Below, piece by piece: positions 1 through 12,120 of a stretch of 64,000 nucleotides of DNA. Every line of letters begins with the position of its first letter. The first letter of the stretch is position 1. Made by a program: the position numbers and the translations under genes. The notes beneath the pieces were generated by a model that made no database searches, had not been told where the DNA came from, and was given only the letters and a program-made list of their open reading frames with translations. This DNA is from Rugalucina vietnamica (taxonomy: Eukaryota; Mollusca; Bivalvia; Lucinida; Lucinidae), in the NCBI GenBank assembly GCA_964017185.1, contig OZ024875.1:48067986-48131985 (forward strand), written 5' to 3'.

Positions 1-385
1 ATAAGCAAACAGTAAGTTATCCAAGATGTGATGCCGCAGTGCACAGAACGTGACGTCCCATAGCATTGAGCTATTCGTTTTGCTTAGAAGTTCCATAGAA
101 AAATAAAATAAACTTAACAGCACGCCTGTTATCGCTAAAGTAAAAGTGGACTCACGCAAATGATAATGATGGGCATTCTATTCGCCATTAACTCGTATAA
201 GCCAGTATAGCCCCAGGTGTGACGCCGCAAAATGCGGTGTCCCATCTGAGGCTATTCTGTTTGTTTAGAGAAAATACTCCGAAAATGAGAGAAAAATTCA
301 AAATCACTCCTGATGCCCCTTAAAATGACAGTGGACTCGCCCAAATGATAATGATGGGTGAATCCATTCGTCATTAATGGGTTAA
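1..385. repeat. two-copy direct repeat, ~185-bp unit
   Basis: Two adjacent diverged copies of one unit occupy the left edge. Landmarks recur about 185 bases apart: AAATGATAATGATGGG at 158 and 343, and GTGATGCCGC / GTGACGCCGC followed by a CCCAT block. It lies in the intron upstream of the first visible exon of the cyclic nucleotide-binding gene. No reading frame or family is recognised. Confidence 0.6.
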
Positions 386-419
386 TTAATATTATAATGG
401 GAATTTGATACTGTTCTAG

Positions 420-3400
420 GAACTTGCAATAGTGAACAGAACACCTCGTAATTCTACAGTCATAGCCAAAGAGACCTGTGAATTTCTAAGCATATCTGTA
501 AAGGTAAGAGTTAAATATATGTTGATAAAAATATGGGGGGGGGACAAATGTGTACACATAATATGACAGCAGCTACCATGTACTCACATTTCAGGGATGA
601 CACAAAAGTAAATAAAATAGTTGTTACTTATTTCAATTGCTGTCCTTCCGCAGTTGAGCAAAGCAAGTAACATTTTCAACAGTCTCTGCTTAAGTCTTAG
701 TAGCTTAAACCGAAGTAGGACCCATTCACTTTCTCATTAATAATTTTACTCAGATGAGTTATATTTTCATGGGATTTATGAAATGTGCAGTCGCATTTCT
801 TAAAATTAAACGATTAAAGTAACACGTTGAGTGATTGTTGGATTTCTCAAGAAAATTATTCCCATGACCGCTTTTGTTTATCCTTTCAATGCAAGTTACA
901 CACTCCTCTCTTCTGTAATTGTCAACCACTCGTCTTTCGTCTTGTATAATTATTGGAATAACTGGCGGTCGATTCGACGAAAAGTCTTTGACTGAATCTT
1001 AAATGCAGACATACCCCTGCCAAATCACGTTTAACTGAATATTTGCTTTCAACAGGATTACCACAAGATATTCATGGCCGGTGGTGTGAAAACAGTAGAC
1101 GATCCAGACCAAGAAATATTTCTCAAGTAAGACTTCATTCAAGGCTATGTATAATTGATAAGATATTTTTACATATCATATGCCTTTGCTTTCCTCTTAG
1201 TATGAATAGGTAGATGGTTAGCCCCTGGCAACTGCATTCCAAAAATATATAAGTGTAAAAAAGATATTTACTTACTTGGTGCGTACTTTATGATTCATCA
1301 ACGCTGAAAACACGCTTGTTTAACAGTTTTATTTTTCTTTTTGTCTTCTAGAACCTTAAGCTACCTCTCCGATTGGCCTACACATATCCTCAAAGATCAT
1401 CCGACAAAGTGCAAGTTCTTATACTTCAAGTGAGTGACGATTCAATTACCTCCAAATGATTCTATTAAAACAAAAAATGAGATTAAAGCAAACGTACCTG
1501 AATCCCAGTCAAGTGAGCCAAAGTGATGCTTGTGTCAATATTATGACAGTCTTTTATAATAAGAATATAAAACTGGGCGTACTGTTTTCCTTCGCACATG
1601 AGTAAGTCTGAACCCCCTTTGCAAAGAACTTGGCCAGCGTTCTCAACAGAATTCAATTGATCCTTTTAATGAACTTTCCGAATCTGATAACAATAAGAAG
1701 GTACAAGCAGGCAAAGATCATCAGAAAAAGATTCCCACTCCAAAAACCGAGGTGGGAAAAACAAACTAACAATCAGATACTTATACCACGAAAACATATC
1801 GTAAGCCGAATGAGCAGCTATTTTTTCCACTAGGTGGCCACTCAGTTACCTAAACTTAGTGATCCATTCAGCCTAAGTTTGAAAATTATATGTTTTACAC
1901 TGTAGGAGAGATGAAGTAATAACAACAGACTCACATCATTTGGACTGGGTGGTTATAGTCAAATCGGTGAGCAAGTTTCACGGTTTTTATCAATACGTTT
2001 TTATCAATACTTTTTAAAAGAAGTAATAAAAAGACATTAGTTAATCAAAATCATAACTACTTATTTTAAAACTTGTTAAATTACTATATATTTAGAACTT
2101 GTATTATTTTGACAACTGAACATAGTAGCAATACATATATATTAGTAACTTTCGACAATCCAGCAATGCCTTGAGATGCCATGGCGTTTGTTGGTCCTAA
2201 ACTTTAGCGTTCGCTTTTGACACAAGCTTGAAGTTTTCATGATACTGAACACAAGTTGCCATGCCAGTTGTCAATCAGATTTAATTTCATATACAGGGCA
2301 GTGTGCAAGTTTTAAAGAAACTGAAAAGATGTGAGGCCTTCGAATGGAGAAAGAAATCAGGTAATCTTGACTGACAATCCAGTTTGTTTTAATTCTAACA
2401 AAAATATGTTTTATTTCTTTCGTCTGTTTTGCTAATTTTGCATTAATGTCTTCCAATTATGTCTAACTTAAAGGTCTTTTCACAGTTTGATTAAGAATTT
2501 GCTTTGAATACATTAGACTATCGCATGACTGGAGTATGTTAGTTCTTTTAACTACAAATGGGTTCATGAACGTATGGTCTGTTTGACCGGTGTCTATTTT
2601 ATCTTGAAACGGGATCCTTTTTTGCGACAAAATATCCAACAGTTTACATCAGTTATCCTGTTACACAATTCCACGAGGTTTTTTTTTTTGTTCTGTATCA
2701 GCACCAGCTTGCACTGAGGTATGAATGTAGAACATATCGGGCGTTGTCTCTCTGTAGGTAAACCAGAACCAATGACTGCCAGTGAAAAGCGAGAGTTTGG
2801 TCTGCAGAGATCAGAATGGCGTCGTATCTTGCCAGAGATTAACGTGCCTTTGAATGACCCTGAGGAAGCTGATGACGTCATATTGAGTAATGGTCGACCG
2901 GAACCTTTTCAGCATCCTGGCAGTAATGATCAGCAGCAGGCACCAGTGAAGAAGGCTCCACAAATACCAAACCTTTGGCCTTTCAAGTAAAGAAAAATAC
3001 TGATTTTGATTATTGTGACTGATTATTGTTTGGGAACCAGATAAGATTTTTAAATATACTAGTAATCAGGTGATATCTTTTGAAATAATTCACATCATAC
3101 TGACAGTTCTGTTAAATAAAATATTAAATAAAATATTTAATGAAACCAAATGGGTCACCCTCATAAAATAAAGAAGTTACTTACTTAATTACTAAAATTT
3201 TGCAACTCTGTGATAGAAGAAAAAAACCTTTAGGGGAAGCAATGATCAAACTAAATTCAGGAATCTGTCAGTACTATAATGATGCAAATTACTAAACAAA
3301 AATCAAATCACAAGAATTGGACCACACTAAGTATTCTAACTGAATGAAAAACTCATTCCGTGAACAAGGCTACTTAAAAGGAAAAATCACACTCCAAACG

Positions 3401-5946
3401 TAAAGACAAGATACTAAACCTTAAGTCAGTCACACCCAACAGAGGGAATTTTACAACATAAACACCGCGCTGGAGAATGCTCCGAAATAAACAACTTGGG
3501 GCCTTTGTAAATAAACCAGTTGCCGCATTTAAAACATGGCTGTATTGTCGATAAAATTTGTTTTGACTGCAGGGTTGACCTATCTGAAGTGGAATTCGGA
3601 AAATACATGGAAGATGAGTTACATTTCACAAGAGTGGTACCGTCAGTACAGATCATTGAGTCTTCAACCAGAGAGATGAACAAAGACACTCAGAAAGAGA
3701 AACCAGCAAAAACCTTTGGCAGTAGATTAGGTAAGGAAAATGTGTGTTTACTGTTTTATTTATTAAATTAGACAACCTTGTTTTTATGTAAAGTAGGAAT
3801 AAAATTTGCAATCCCAATCCAAAACACCAGGCGGAACAGAAAGTACATCACAAAACGTCACAGAGTGTTACACTCATGTAATACGCATAGCAGTGCTTCA
3901 GAAATTAATTATTTGACTTGTAATCATTAATTCCACCGTGTTCTATGTTGTGCTTCCTATTACTGTCCTTTTCTTGTTTAATCATATCGACAATGGGTTG
4001 GGATGTCAAATGTCACGTGATTTAAAGGATTGGTTCCACACAACTTGTCTGGTCACTTCATCTGTGGGAAGAGAACTAAACCCTGTTTTTTTCTATACGA
4101 ACTCGGTGGTAGGACATGAGCAATTAATTATAGTTCAATAGTGTTTATAAAAATGGAAGTAAATGGAAAATTCTTATTTAATCAAAGGTGTCCATTCATA
4201 TGAGCTCCGCAGTTAATTGATCTAGGTGGAAAAGTGCGGTTCTCGTTTGTAATGTACCTTTGTTGTTTCAGGAGTATCAACTGCAATCCGTCGACAAAGT
4301 GTTCTGGAAGAAGAAGAAAAGGAATTACTGGGATTTCAGCCTCATATACGTACAATTATGGAAGAGTTAGACGGCTTAGGTGTACAGGAAAAGGTAAGAC
4401 TATGGTATTTACAATGAGTTGAACGTGGTGTTTGGTGATTTCTTTAGTAAGTAGACTATCCGCTTCCAATGAATCAATATAAACAGTTTTCAGAGTAAGA
4501 TTAAGTGCTAGTGTACTGTGGAGGACTTGTCCGTGAACATGAAGTATTGAAAAATGTGGGAGACATGCTGCGGGGATGTGTTGTTAAGATGGTGCAGCTG
4601 TCCACTGTGGGCATTAAGCAAACATTTTTCTGATATTTCAGGACACGCCTGATCCAGAGGACGAAAATCCAGAATTTGTTCATGTCCAAACTCTTACCAA
4701 AGGACAGGCATTTGTAAGTCATCCTATCTATTTCTAATACAAATTCATGAATAAGGACAACATGTTAAACGTAAATTCCTAGAAGTGTATAAAGTTATTC
4801 GCATTTATTGTCGTTTCAGTTAACAATTTTCGATGAGATTCAAGTATGCTTTATGTATGACTGTAACAAGCGAAAACAATTTCTTTCTTCCCTGACGGGA
4901 ATCGAACCAGATTCTCCCGAGTGGTAAGCAAACACTAGATGTCACGTCGCTATTAAAGCCGGCTTGTACCGTAAGGCAGTACAAGTGTAATATATACCTA
5001 TACCCTGTGACATAAACAAAACGTTTTACCTTTGTATGCTTTCAGGGACTGGCCGATATGTTTATCGGTGACCAGCCCAGTTTTTCGGTGGTAAGCAAAG
5101 GAGCCGACTGTCTTCTTATCAACAAACAGTTCTATCAAGAACATGCCTCTGAAAAACTCCTAAGAGAAGTCAGACAAAATGTAAGTCTATTACAAAAACA
5201 ATTTATGCAATATTTAGAATTTTCTGATGCTATAAAAATCAAAGAAAACAAAGCTCGATTTTTTTTCTATTTTTCTTGATTTTTGCTGAAAACATTGTGT
5301 GTACACGTTAGAACCGTTAGAGCAAAAACAAGGTATACCCTTGTTCATCCCAGTTTAACTATACAGTAGATATATGGGGCTTAAGGGGGTATACATTTCC
5401 CGTTTATGTTATCCTGATGATTGTTTTCATGAGTGTCAGCCGATTTGTTTCAACAATGTAATACGTACGTATAATAAAGAAGCTTAAGTTTGTGAAACAA
5501 GATAAATCGAAAGTCCAGGAATTGCCACAATACAGTACATTAGTCTTTTCAAATCTACAATAATATACAATAATAATAAGCAACACCTAATGAAATACTC
5601 ATTAAGAATGATGAGTAGCAAGCTACTGTGGTTTTATATTTTCTTATTGATATGTTTGTATGGTTTGTATGGTCGCTTGCGCATAAGTTGTTTATTTATT
5701 TTTTTTATTTTTAGTTTTCGGATGGGCAGTGACAAAAACGCATTTTATGTCTATAACAATGACATTCTATTCCAGCTTTGCCCATTTCCATCTGACGAGG
5801 AGCTACAACAGGGCTTACAGCTGAGCGTGGACTGGAACGCCTTTAGGAAACTGACATTAGACACAAGTCTGAAGAGACTGACTCAGAGACGGCAAATGAG
5901 GAATGACTTGAGAGGAACCAAAGTGATGGAAGCGTTCAGTTACTGA
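420..5946 (+). CDS. CNBD2: cyclic nucleotide-binding domain protein, CNBD2-like, 3' part of gene (5' end outside window)
   Basis: Eleven exons join in one frame with GT-AG borders: 420-503, 1056-1126, 1352-1429, 1906-1966, 2297-2360, 2758-2986, 3573-3730, 4272-4393, 4642-4713, 5046-5180 and 5776-5946 (stop TGA). They total 1245 bases, giving 414 residues. The first exon reads ELAIVNRTPRNSTVIAK, a phosphate-binding cassette with the Glu and Arg that hold cyclic nucleotide. A second domain begins with FKRDEVITTDSHHLDWVVIV and GSVQVLKKLK, and ends with GLADMFIGDQPSFSVVS and LLINKQFY. About 190 charged residues without a recognised domain (exons 2758-4713) separate these two halves. In the second domain the Glu/Arg pair is missing, so it probably does not bind nucleotide. 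The C-terminus (LCPFPSDEELQQ onward) is basic. Naming as CNBD2-like is from family memory; a nucleotide-binding protein is certain, the exact orthologue less so. The start codon and the first part of domain one lie upstream. Confidence 0.82.
1700..1852. repeat. dispersed repeat, family X copy 1 (intronic)
   Basis: This intronic stretch matches three other places in the window (about 43010-43140, 44050-44225 and 49725-49885). Shared landmarks are GGCAAAGATCA, a GTGGGAAAAAC block, ACTTATACC, TCGTAAGCC, GAGCAGCTATTTT and GGTGGCCACTCAGTTACC. It has no coding potential that I recognise and the element type is unknown. Confidence 0.6.
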
Positions 5947-7790
5947 AATGGGAGGAGTTATTTATGTGATTTCGAATAACCCATGGATTTGTTTTCCTGT
6001 ACATTTTCTGTGTCACGGTATATGGCAGTGTTCTCTACTGTCAAACAAAAGCCCTCATAGATGACCATGAGTAGGATAGACTCTGTATATATAAAGATCA
6101 TGTCAGCCCATATACACAGTCTTTACTACTACCATGTAGAACAAACGCGAAATGTTGCTACTTGTATGCTGTTATTGGTTTTATTGCTTATAACCAAATC
6201 AGTTGCATTTCATACATGTTAATTCCAACAACATGATGTTTGCGCTCAGTGATGGCACATGCTGGGTGATTTGTATTATTTTAAGTGCTAGATTTGCTTG
6301 TTTTGTTAAAAATTGTTCAGGTATAATAGGTTTTGAACTAAAATTTATATTTTTGATACAAAATATTAAAATTATGCCAAAATATCCCGTTTTATATGTT
6401 TTCTGTTTCCAATCCTACATTACATCTTACATCAATACTTGCAATGATACTAGTCAATCACAACTGATATGCACTGCATCCCTGTAACATTCGCTTTCTT
6501 GTTTCTTATTCGCCTGAAACGCTAGCTTACAGATGACCCTATTATTACCATCCAGTCAAAATAATGACAAAAACAACAATTAACTATCGATATCGTTGCA
6601 AAGGTCAGAAAGATCAAAATCAGTGTCTATCAATACAGCTTCGTGTATTAAACTCAGTCTTCAATTCTCATATATAGGACATACATGTACCATCAAAACA
6701 TGTTCCTAATCTTCGACGCAAGAGGAACAATGTAAGCAAACCCGTTGGATCAGGTCCAAATTTTGGTAACGACCAGTTTCAACTTTGATGGGGAAACTTA
6801 GCTATAGAGATCCTCTATGCTTTCTAGACAATAAGGTTCAACACGAAAATCACTTAAGTTTTTATACATACGAAGTTTGTTTGCACCAGTACCTCTGCGA
6901 GAAGAGGTCCAATTTCAATCACAGTGCCATTTCTCGACAAAGTCTTAATACATTCTATTAACAATCAAAGAACATATGACTTAACTCAACAAGATATGAA
7001 ATTTGGTAAATTATCCTAAGCATTATACTTTTGGAATTGCTTCTTAACTTTAAAATTCCAGTTTTTACAAGAATCGGAACTTTTTAGATCACATCACTTA
7101 AACACTTTCTTGTTTATTCAACTATCATCCATGTTCACAAAACGGCAACAATGATTTAAAACAGACTTCTATATTATGCACTACATTGGGTACCATGCAG
7201 GAGGGTCTGGATGGGGGGGGGGTCCTGGTATTCACTAATCACTAAAGACTTAGCCATTTATTCACTGTCATTAAAATTTTGGCTTATTCAATAAAATTAG
7301 CTCAAATATTCATTAAAATATGATAATTACTAGTCACGCCTTCTTCGCCCAGCAAATATCCATAAGCAAATAGGTGTTCCCCACCTAAGGCATCCTCTAT
7401 CTCAAGCCACACGGGCTAGTTTTATGATGTTAAATTGTAGACTGCTGTGTGCAACATTGATATTAACATAATGAGAGAATAGAAGCATATATACTCTGCT
7501 AGACCACAAAGCCTCATATAAGCATTCCGAAATAGTATACCGATTTAAATCCCCTTTTAAATCTGTTGGGAGTATAATCCCCTCCTCCTTAAATACTGAA
7601 TACGCCCTAAGTTTTACCCTGAATCTTTCTCTTCAATTATAAATACCAAAGTTTATTTAAGAAAAAATGTAACTCCAGGGGTAAAAGTTATAATACATGT
7701 AAAATGCTGTTGTTTTTATTTAGTAAACTATGTGATGTATGGATTTGTGCCTGTGCCTGATTGTACAATACATTTTATTATTTATTATTA
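5947..7790. other. AT-rich sequence after the CNBD2-like gene, no gene seen
   Basis: This holds the 3' untranslated region of the preceding gene and intergenic DNA. I see no convincing exon or a clear polyadenylation site. Around 7195-7330 a G-run and ATTCACTAATCACTAAAG-type sequence matches, in opposite orientation, the ATTCATTA-rich stretch near 48930-49145. Confidence 0.5.
7195..7335. repeat. dispersed ATTCATTA-rich repeat, inverted relative to ~48930-49145
   Basis: It opens with GCAGGAGGGTCTGGATGGGG and continues into a run of CATTAAAAT/ATTCA words. Near 49120-49145 the complement of the same opening follows the same kind of word-rich tract. Two copies in opposite orientation suggest a low-complexity-rich interspersed repeat. 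Confidence 0.5.
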
Positions 7791-7890
7791 TCTTAAATAC
7801 CGAGCGAGCGAGGAAAAAAATATATGTAGCGCCATATATATTGCAAGATAGATTTTCATTAACGTTCTTAGTGCTGCCTTGTTTCTGATT

Positions 7891-7892
<2 letters not shown>

Positions 7893-7927
<35 letters not shown>
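7893..7927. repeat. A(35) homopolymer
   Basis: This is an uninterrupted run of 35 A bases. It could be the tail of a plus-strand retroposed sequence, but I cannot define a body for it. Confidence 0.9.
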
Positions 7928-7928
<1 letters not shown>

Positions 7929-7984
7929 ACTATAGTAATTATGTTCTGTCCTATAAAAAAGCATAGTCCGGTAGAAAAGAGCTG

Positions 7985-8332
7985 AATTCAGAGAGGACCT
8001 GGAATTGAGTTCTAAAGTTTTTTTCTTTACTGAATTTTGTTTAGCAGACCTTGCCCTTGAAGAATCCAAGTGATGCCACTTTGGCATCATTGAGCATTTT
8101 GATATATTCAAGATGGTGTCCAAGATGGAAGCCAGAAATAACAAAAATCAATATTTTGCGTCTGAGGGGACCCGGAATTAAGTTCTAAAGTGTTTTTCTT
8201 TACTGAATCTTGTTAAGCAGACCTAGCCCTTGAAGAATCCAAGTGATGCCACTTTGGCATCATTGAGCATTTCCATATATTCAAGATAGTATCCAAACTG
8301 GAAGCCAGAAATAGCAAAAATCAATATTTTCT
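7985..8332. repeat. two tandem ~170-bp units, related to an inverted copy at 48240-48400
   Basis: Two head-to-tail copies start near 7990 and 8161. Both carry GAATTGAGTTCTAAAG-like sequence, TTTACTGAAT, GAAGAATCCAAGTGATGCCA and the hairpin TGATGCCA-CTT-TGGCATCA. A third copy lies near 48240-48400 on the opposite strand. The spacing and dispersion indicate a mobile repeat of unknown class. Confidence 0.75.
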
Positions 8333-8639
8333 AGGCGTTAATTATTACTGTTATAATTATTCAAATTATAAATAATTCTCTAGATTAATTAATAGAATAA
8401 TTATTTAAAGAATTAGTCTTATAGTGCCTAATCTTATAATCAAAATTCGATTGGTATCTTCTTGGTGGGTGTTTAGATTTGACTAGCTGTTTATTTTAAT
8501 AAAATTCGAAGAAGATAGAGAACTAAAATGTCGGAGCAGCTTTATATTGTTATTTTGTAGGATGTTATTATGGTTAGTCACTATGAATTCGTTATTTGAT
8601 GTATTGAAATACAGTTAAAATAACCTGTTGTCCCCTTTT

Positions 8640-9100
8640 AAATGGATCAGTCCAAAATTACGCCATAGAGGGCCCTCTGGTACTCGTTTCAATAATTTTA
8701 CAATGGGTTTCAATACTTGCTGCGGGGAACCAATCAGTTGGGTTTTTGATTCATGACAAGCTTGACTTACGTCGCCATTTTGTTTTCTCGAGTCGGTGAT
8801 TCCATAGCGTATCCTCGATGGAAATTTCGTGCTTTTAATATGCGAATTTGTGTGTTTATTGGACTGACGTGCGGTGAGTAAATTTTTCTTTGCATGTTTA
8901 GTGAGTTTTTCGCAAACGAGGGTATAAAACGTTAGATTTGGGTCTCGATTTGTGTTTGACCTGGTTTCGTTAAATCACCTACGGCTCTGTAGACCAATCA
9001 AATGCCGTCGATTTGGAGGTGTGGCTCTGTCGACCAATCAAATGCACAACTGACGTGAAGAATGTGTGTCAAGCTGCTGTGACCTGCACTATAATGTAAC
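8640..9100. promoter_or_regulatory. CpG-containing, CCAAT-rich promoter-like stretch with a possible splice donor
   Basis: Three CCAAT words occur (ACCAATCAGTTGG near 8730; GACCAATCAAATG near 8992 and 9034, the last two in a short direct duplication). CpG is commoner here than in the flanks. A consensus donor follows TGACGTGCG near 8872 (GTGAGT). The ATG at about 8840 would encode a short hydrophobic start (MRICVFIGLTC) before this donor. No downstream partner exon is identified. This is only a candidate, and it lies outside the transposon end at 9250. Confidence 0.3.
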
Positions 9101-9246
9101 AACATGATTTCCGATTTTATTCAGACTGGCTTGTAATGACATTATGATTAACTAAGTTTTCTTCGATGTCAATTCAATCTAACCTAACAAGTTTACCACA
9201 TTATACAGTTTATGCTGAATCTGAATGGTTTACTGTTGATTCTTGA

Positions 9247-9290
9247 TATCACAGTAGCCCATAATCCTTTGCGCGGACGTGACATCCGGT
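9247..9290 (+). repeat. left terminal inverted repeat of the ISL2EU-like element
   Basis: This 44-bp block matches the complement of 29193-29236 at 42 positions. The mismatches are at repeat positions 11 and 22. It contains CCCATAATCC and GCGCGGACGTGACATCCGG. Similarity stops beyond CCGGT. Confidence 0.85.
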
Positions 9291-9353
9291 TAAGAATCGC
9301 CATCTTGTAAACAGTGTAATCCGATACACAACAGAATTTGACAATAAAATACA
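9291..9353 (+). other. possible noncoding first exon of the YqaJ gene
   Basis: Directly inside the left end is CGCCATCTTG, a YY1-type word. AAATACAG followed by the donor GTAAAA comes at 9354. The next good acceptor before the YqaJ start codon is TTTTTCAG at 13023. A promoter in the terminal repeat with a short untranslated exon would explain this layout. It is inference from splice signals only. Confidence 0.3.
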
Positions 9354-10079
9354 GGTAAAATAAAGGTCGTTTAGTTAAAGTTTGCTATTCCAAACATTAA
9401 AAGAAGTATTTGTTTGGCAATATATGATGATGGCTCCTTTCAGTTAAGCCAGATAAACCATTAATTCGACACCGAAATTGCCTTAACATTGGCGGGTGGG
9501 GTATTCGAATATTCGGCACCCGGGTCCAAAAAGAACTTATATTTAAACGAGAACGTATGGAATTTTATCTTATATTTTCTTTTAAAAGTAGTAACCAATA
9601 ATTAAGGAATGAAGTATTAAATAGTTTTCTGTTGATAGCACTGTTTTTTGGGGTGTTTTGTAAGTTCGAACTTAGGCCAATTTTGACCAATAGAGTTCGT
9701 ACCTAGAAATTATAGCATTTGTACTGCAGACAACTAATTATTATTTACATTTTTAGTTAGTCATCTGACTTGTAATGGTGCTAATAGATACCATGTAATG
9801 TATAACTTGATGTGGTTGGCCAAATTGGTAACATGTTGCCATGAATTTAGATGGGTGTTTATTCATTCTCACAATCATGACAAATGGTCAACCTATACGT
9901 TGATTTGCGGTGCTGACAACTGTTTGAGGGGTTTAACGCTGATTTACCTGAGACAAAAAATGGCAGCGACCAGTAAATAAATTGTTGATTTTTCATTTTT
10001 TGTTGTGTTGACGCTGTACAGAAAAACAAGCAACATGTCAAAGGGACTATGATATTATGTTATGCACTAGTAATTGTAA

Positions 10080-10340
10080 CCAGCCCCCCGCCCCCACCCC
10101 CCACCTCAGCCCCAGGCCTGGGGAATAGAGGGAACTTTGACTTTTGGTCCAGCAAATCCCCGCTAAAAGCCCCACCCTGTGGAGACTGCTCGTTGGTAAA
10201 ACCACTGCTGTTTTCCCCGCAGCCTGCTATCTTTTCATTTCATGGCCCTCTTTGGCTATATAAAGCAAACCCTGGGTATTTCCCCCACACTGCGGTGGCA
10301 AAACTTTGGTCAAAGCAGCGATAATTCTGGCTCCAAAAAA
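10080..10340. repeat. dispersed repeat, inverted copy of 36023-36295
   Basis: A C-rich start is followed by TTGGTCCAGCAAATCCCC, CCTGCTATCTTT and GGCTATATAAAGCAAACCC. The stretch near 36023-36295 contains the complements in reverse order (GCTTTATATAG, GATAGCAGGCT, GCTGGACCAAAAG). It is an interspersed repeat of unknown class within the transposon. TATATAAAG here is not evidence of a promoter. Confidence 0.7.
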
Positions 10341-11587
10341 ACCTTGGTAGAAAATCTCTCGCCATGCCAAAACTAGCGAGAAATTATGACGTTTCTGTGG
10401 GAAAACTGGCAAAATGGTTTGTGAAAATAAATGTTTTGTACGAGATTTTTCGTCCCATTTAGTCAATTTCAATGAGATTTTCGGCCAAAAAATGAGAGAA
10501 TCTCTCACAATCTCCCCAGAAAATAATCCCTGTCAAAGCACTGTTCATTTCCACGGCTATCCCCCATCCTCCCCTGGGTCTGGGGGCAGTGGTTACAAAT
10601 ATGCATTAGTTTTAAGAATATGCCATGCACCTGGTGGTTGATTCAAGCCTTTAGGGATGGTTTTGCATATAAGCAATTAGAGATGGTTTCGAGTACCCAC
10701 CCAAAGGGTTAGTCATTTTGTTTTAATCATTTACCCCGCTTGATCTGTAACTGACTGTATTTTCCAACGCCTACATAAATCATCAGCAGCAGGGCATATT
10801 CACAAAATATACATGTATATTTCTACATTTAGCATATGGCATGCTTTTAGAAAGAGTATATATGCAAATATGGACGAAATAGAACCACTTCGTCATTTTA
10901 AGCACCATCAAACTTGCGTGAAACCCACCATATCAGCGTACAGATTGACCAGTGTGATTCTTTTCATTTACTTCAGGTGCATTTACCACATTTTCCCCTG
11001 CACTAGGGGGTAGGAGGCTAATGGAATTTGGAAGATTAGATCCCTGCCTATTTCCACTACCATCTCCCGCCCTCCACCATTAGTTGAGAAGGGTGGGGGC
11101 AATGGCTCTGGTTACATATATATAGTGTTAAAGAAATTTAACATAAGCACCGGCATAATTCGTATAACAGTGGCCGCATTGTTTATTGTCTCCTCCCCGA
11201 CAGACTGAATCCTGTTTTAATTGTTTTGTTAATGGAACACAGATCCAATATGACCTTGCCATTGATATGTTTACAAAGTGGCATTATAATGAAAATATTT
11301 GTTTGGCCATTCTGTTAAGTCTTATTGGAGCAGAGTTTTTTTTCTAACACTGTCAGTCACTTGTAAACAAACCACTGCAACTCAAAACAAGCAGTCTCAA
11401 AGACTGAAAAGCTAAAAAAATCTCTGCGGTTAACTGATACCTGTGTTTGTGGTTGCTGCTTTAAAGCAGCTGATCTGTGTCTGTTTTTCAATAACATGTA
11501 TTTATATAAGGCATAAAAAAGTTTCTCAGGCCCTAGCTTTTTTTCTGGCGCAAAAAAAAAAAAAAGTGTCCTCATTGTGTCAAACTC
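10341..11587. other. no gene or named repeat seen
   Basis: Frames are short and split, and no domain is recognisable. A CCCCATCCTCCCCTGGG stretch (10562) and a GGGTGGGGGCAATGG stretch (11091) hint at decayed G-rich repeats. A fragment with AAAGCAGCTGATCTGTG near 11461 resembles the core of the GAGCC hairpin elements. Confidence 0.4.
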
Positions 11588-11819
11588 GAGCCGCAACATG
11601 AGAAATCATGTCTTCGGGGTTTCCCACAAGTCTGCCACAAACCGGCCTGTGCAACTACAGAAGAGGACTTAGCTTGTAATTGTAGATTTAACAAGAGGAT
11701 TTGTACTATCCATATACATGTAGCTGAAACAAAGGCACTGATCAGCTGTGCCGTGTGCAGCTGATCTGTGCCTACGGTTTTGAATAGGCAAGAATCTGGT
11801 TTTCTCATGACATGGCTCT
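11588..11819 (+). mobile_element. GAGCC hairpin element, copy 1 (diverged)
   Basis: It starts GAGCCGCAACATGAGAAA and ends TTCTCATGACATGGCTC, the two ends being rough inverted repeats. The internal hairpin GCTGATC...GATCAGC is recognisable but degraded. The flanks do not match, so the target duplication has been lost or the ends are altered. Family description is under the copy at 15297. Confidence 0.7.
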
Positions 11820-12120
11820 TATTATTATTTCATGTGTTTTAAAATAGATTTTAACTAGCTTTTTGGCAAAATTTGTTCAAAATAAACCACAAACATAATT
11901 TGTACATAGATTCCTTCATATTTGATGCAAATCTTAAGTAGTATATATATATATATACTTGGTATTGGCCGTTTGCAGAAAATAAAATTGGCCTCATTCA
12001 ATTTTGTAGAAATAAAAAAAAAGCTTCCCTCATCTGCTCTGACATGTTTTTTTGTTTTTGTTTTTTTCTAAAAAATGTGGCCAGAGAAACTATTTTTTTG
12101 TCCTAAAAAGCATTTTTTTT

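Noticed and set aside
2594-2881. 95-residue minus-strand frame
   Set aside because: It lies opposite the CNBD2-like exon at 2758-2986, whose phase and splice sites fit the gene.
10240-10265. TATATAAAG as a TATA box
   Set aside because: The same word is in the inverted dispersed copy at 36023-36295, so it belongs to the repeat.
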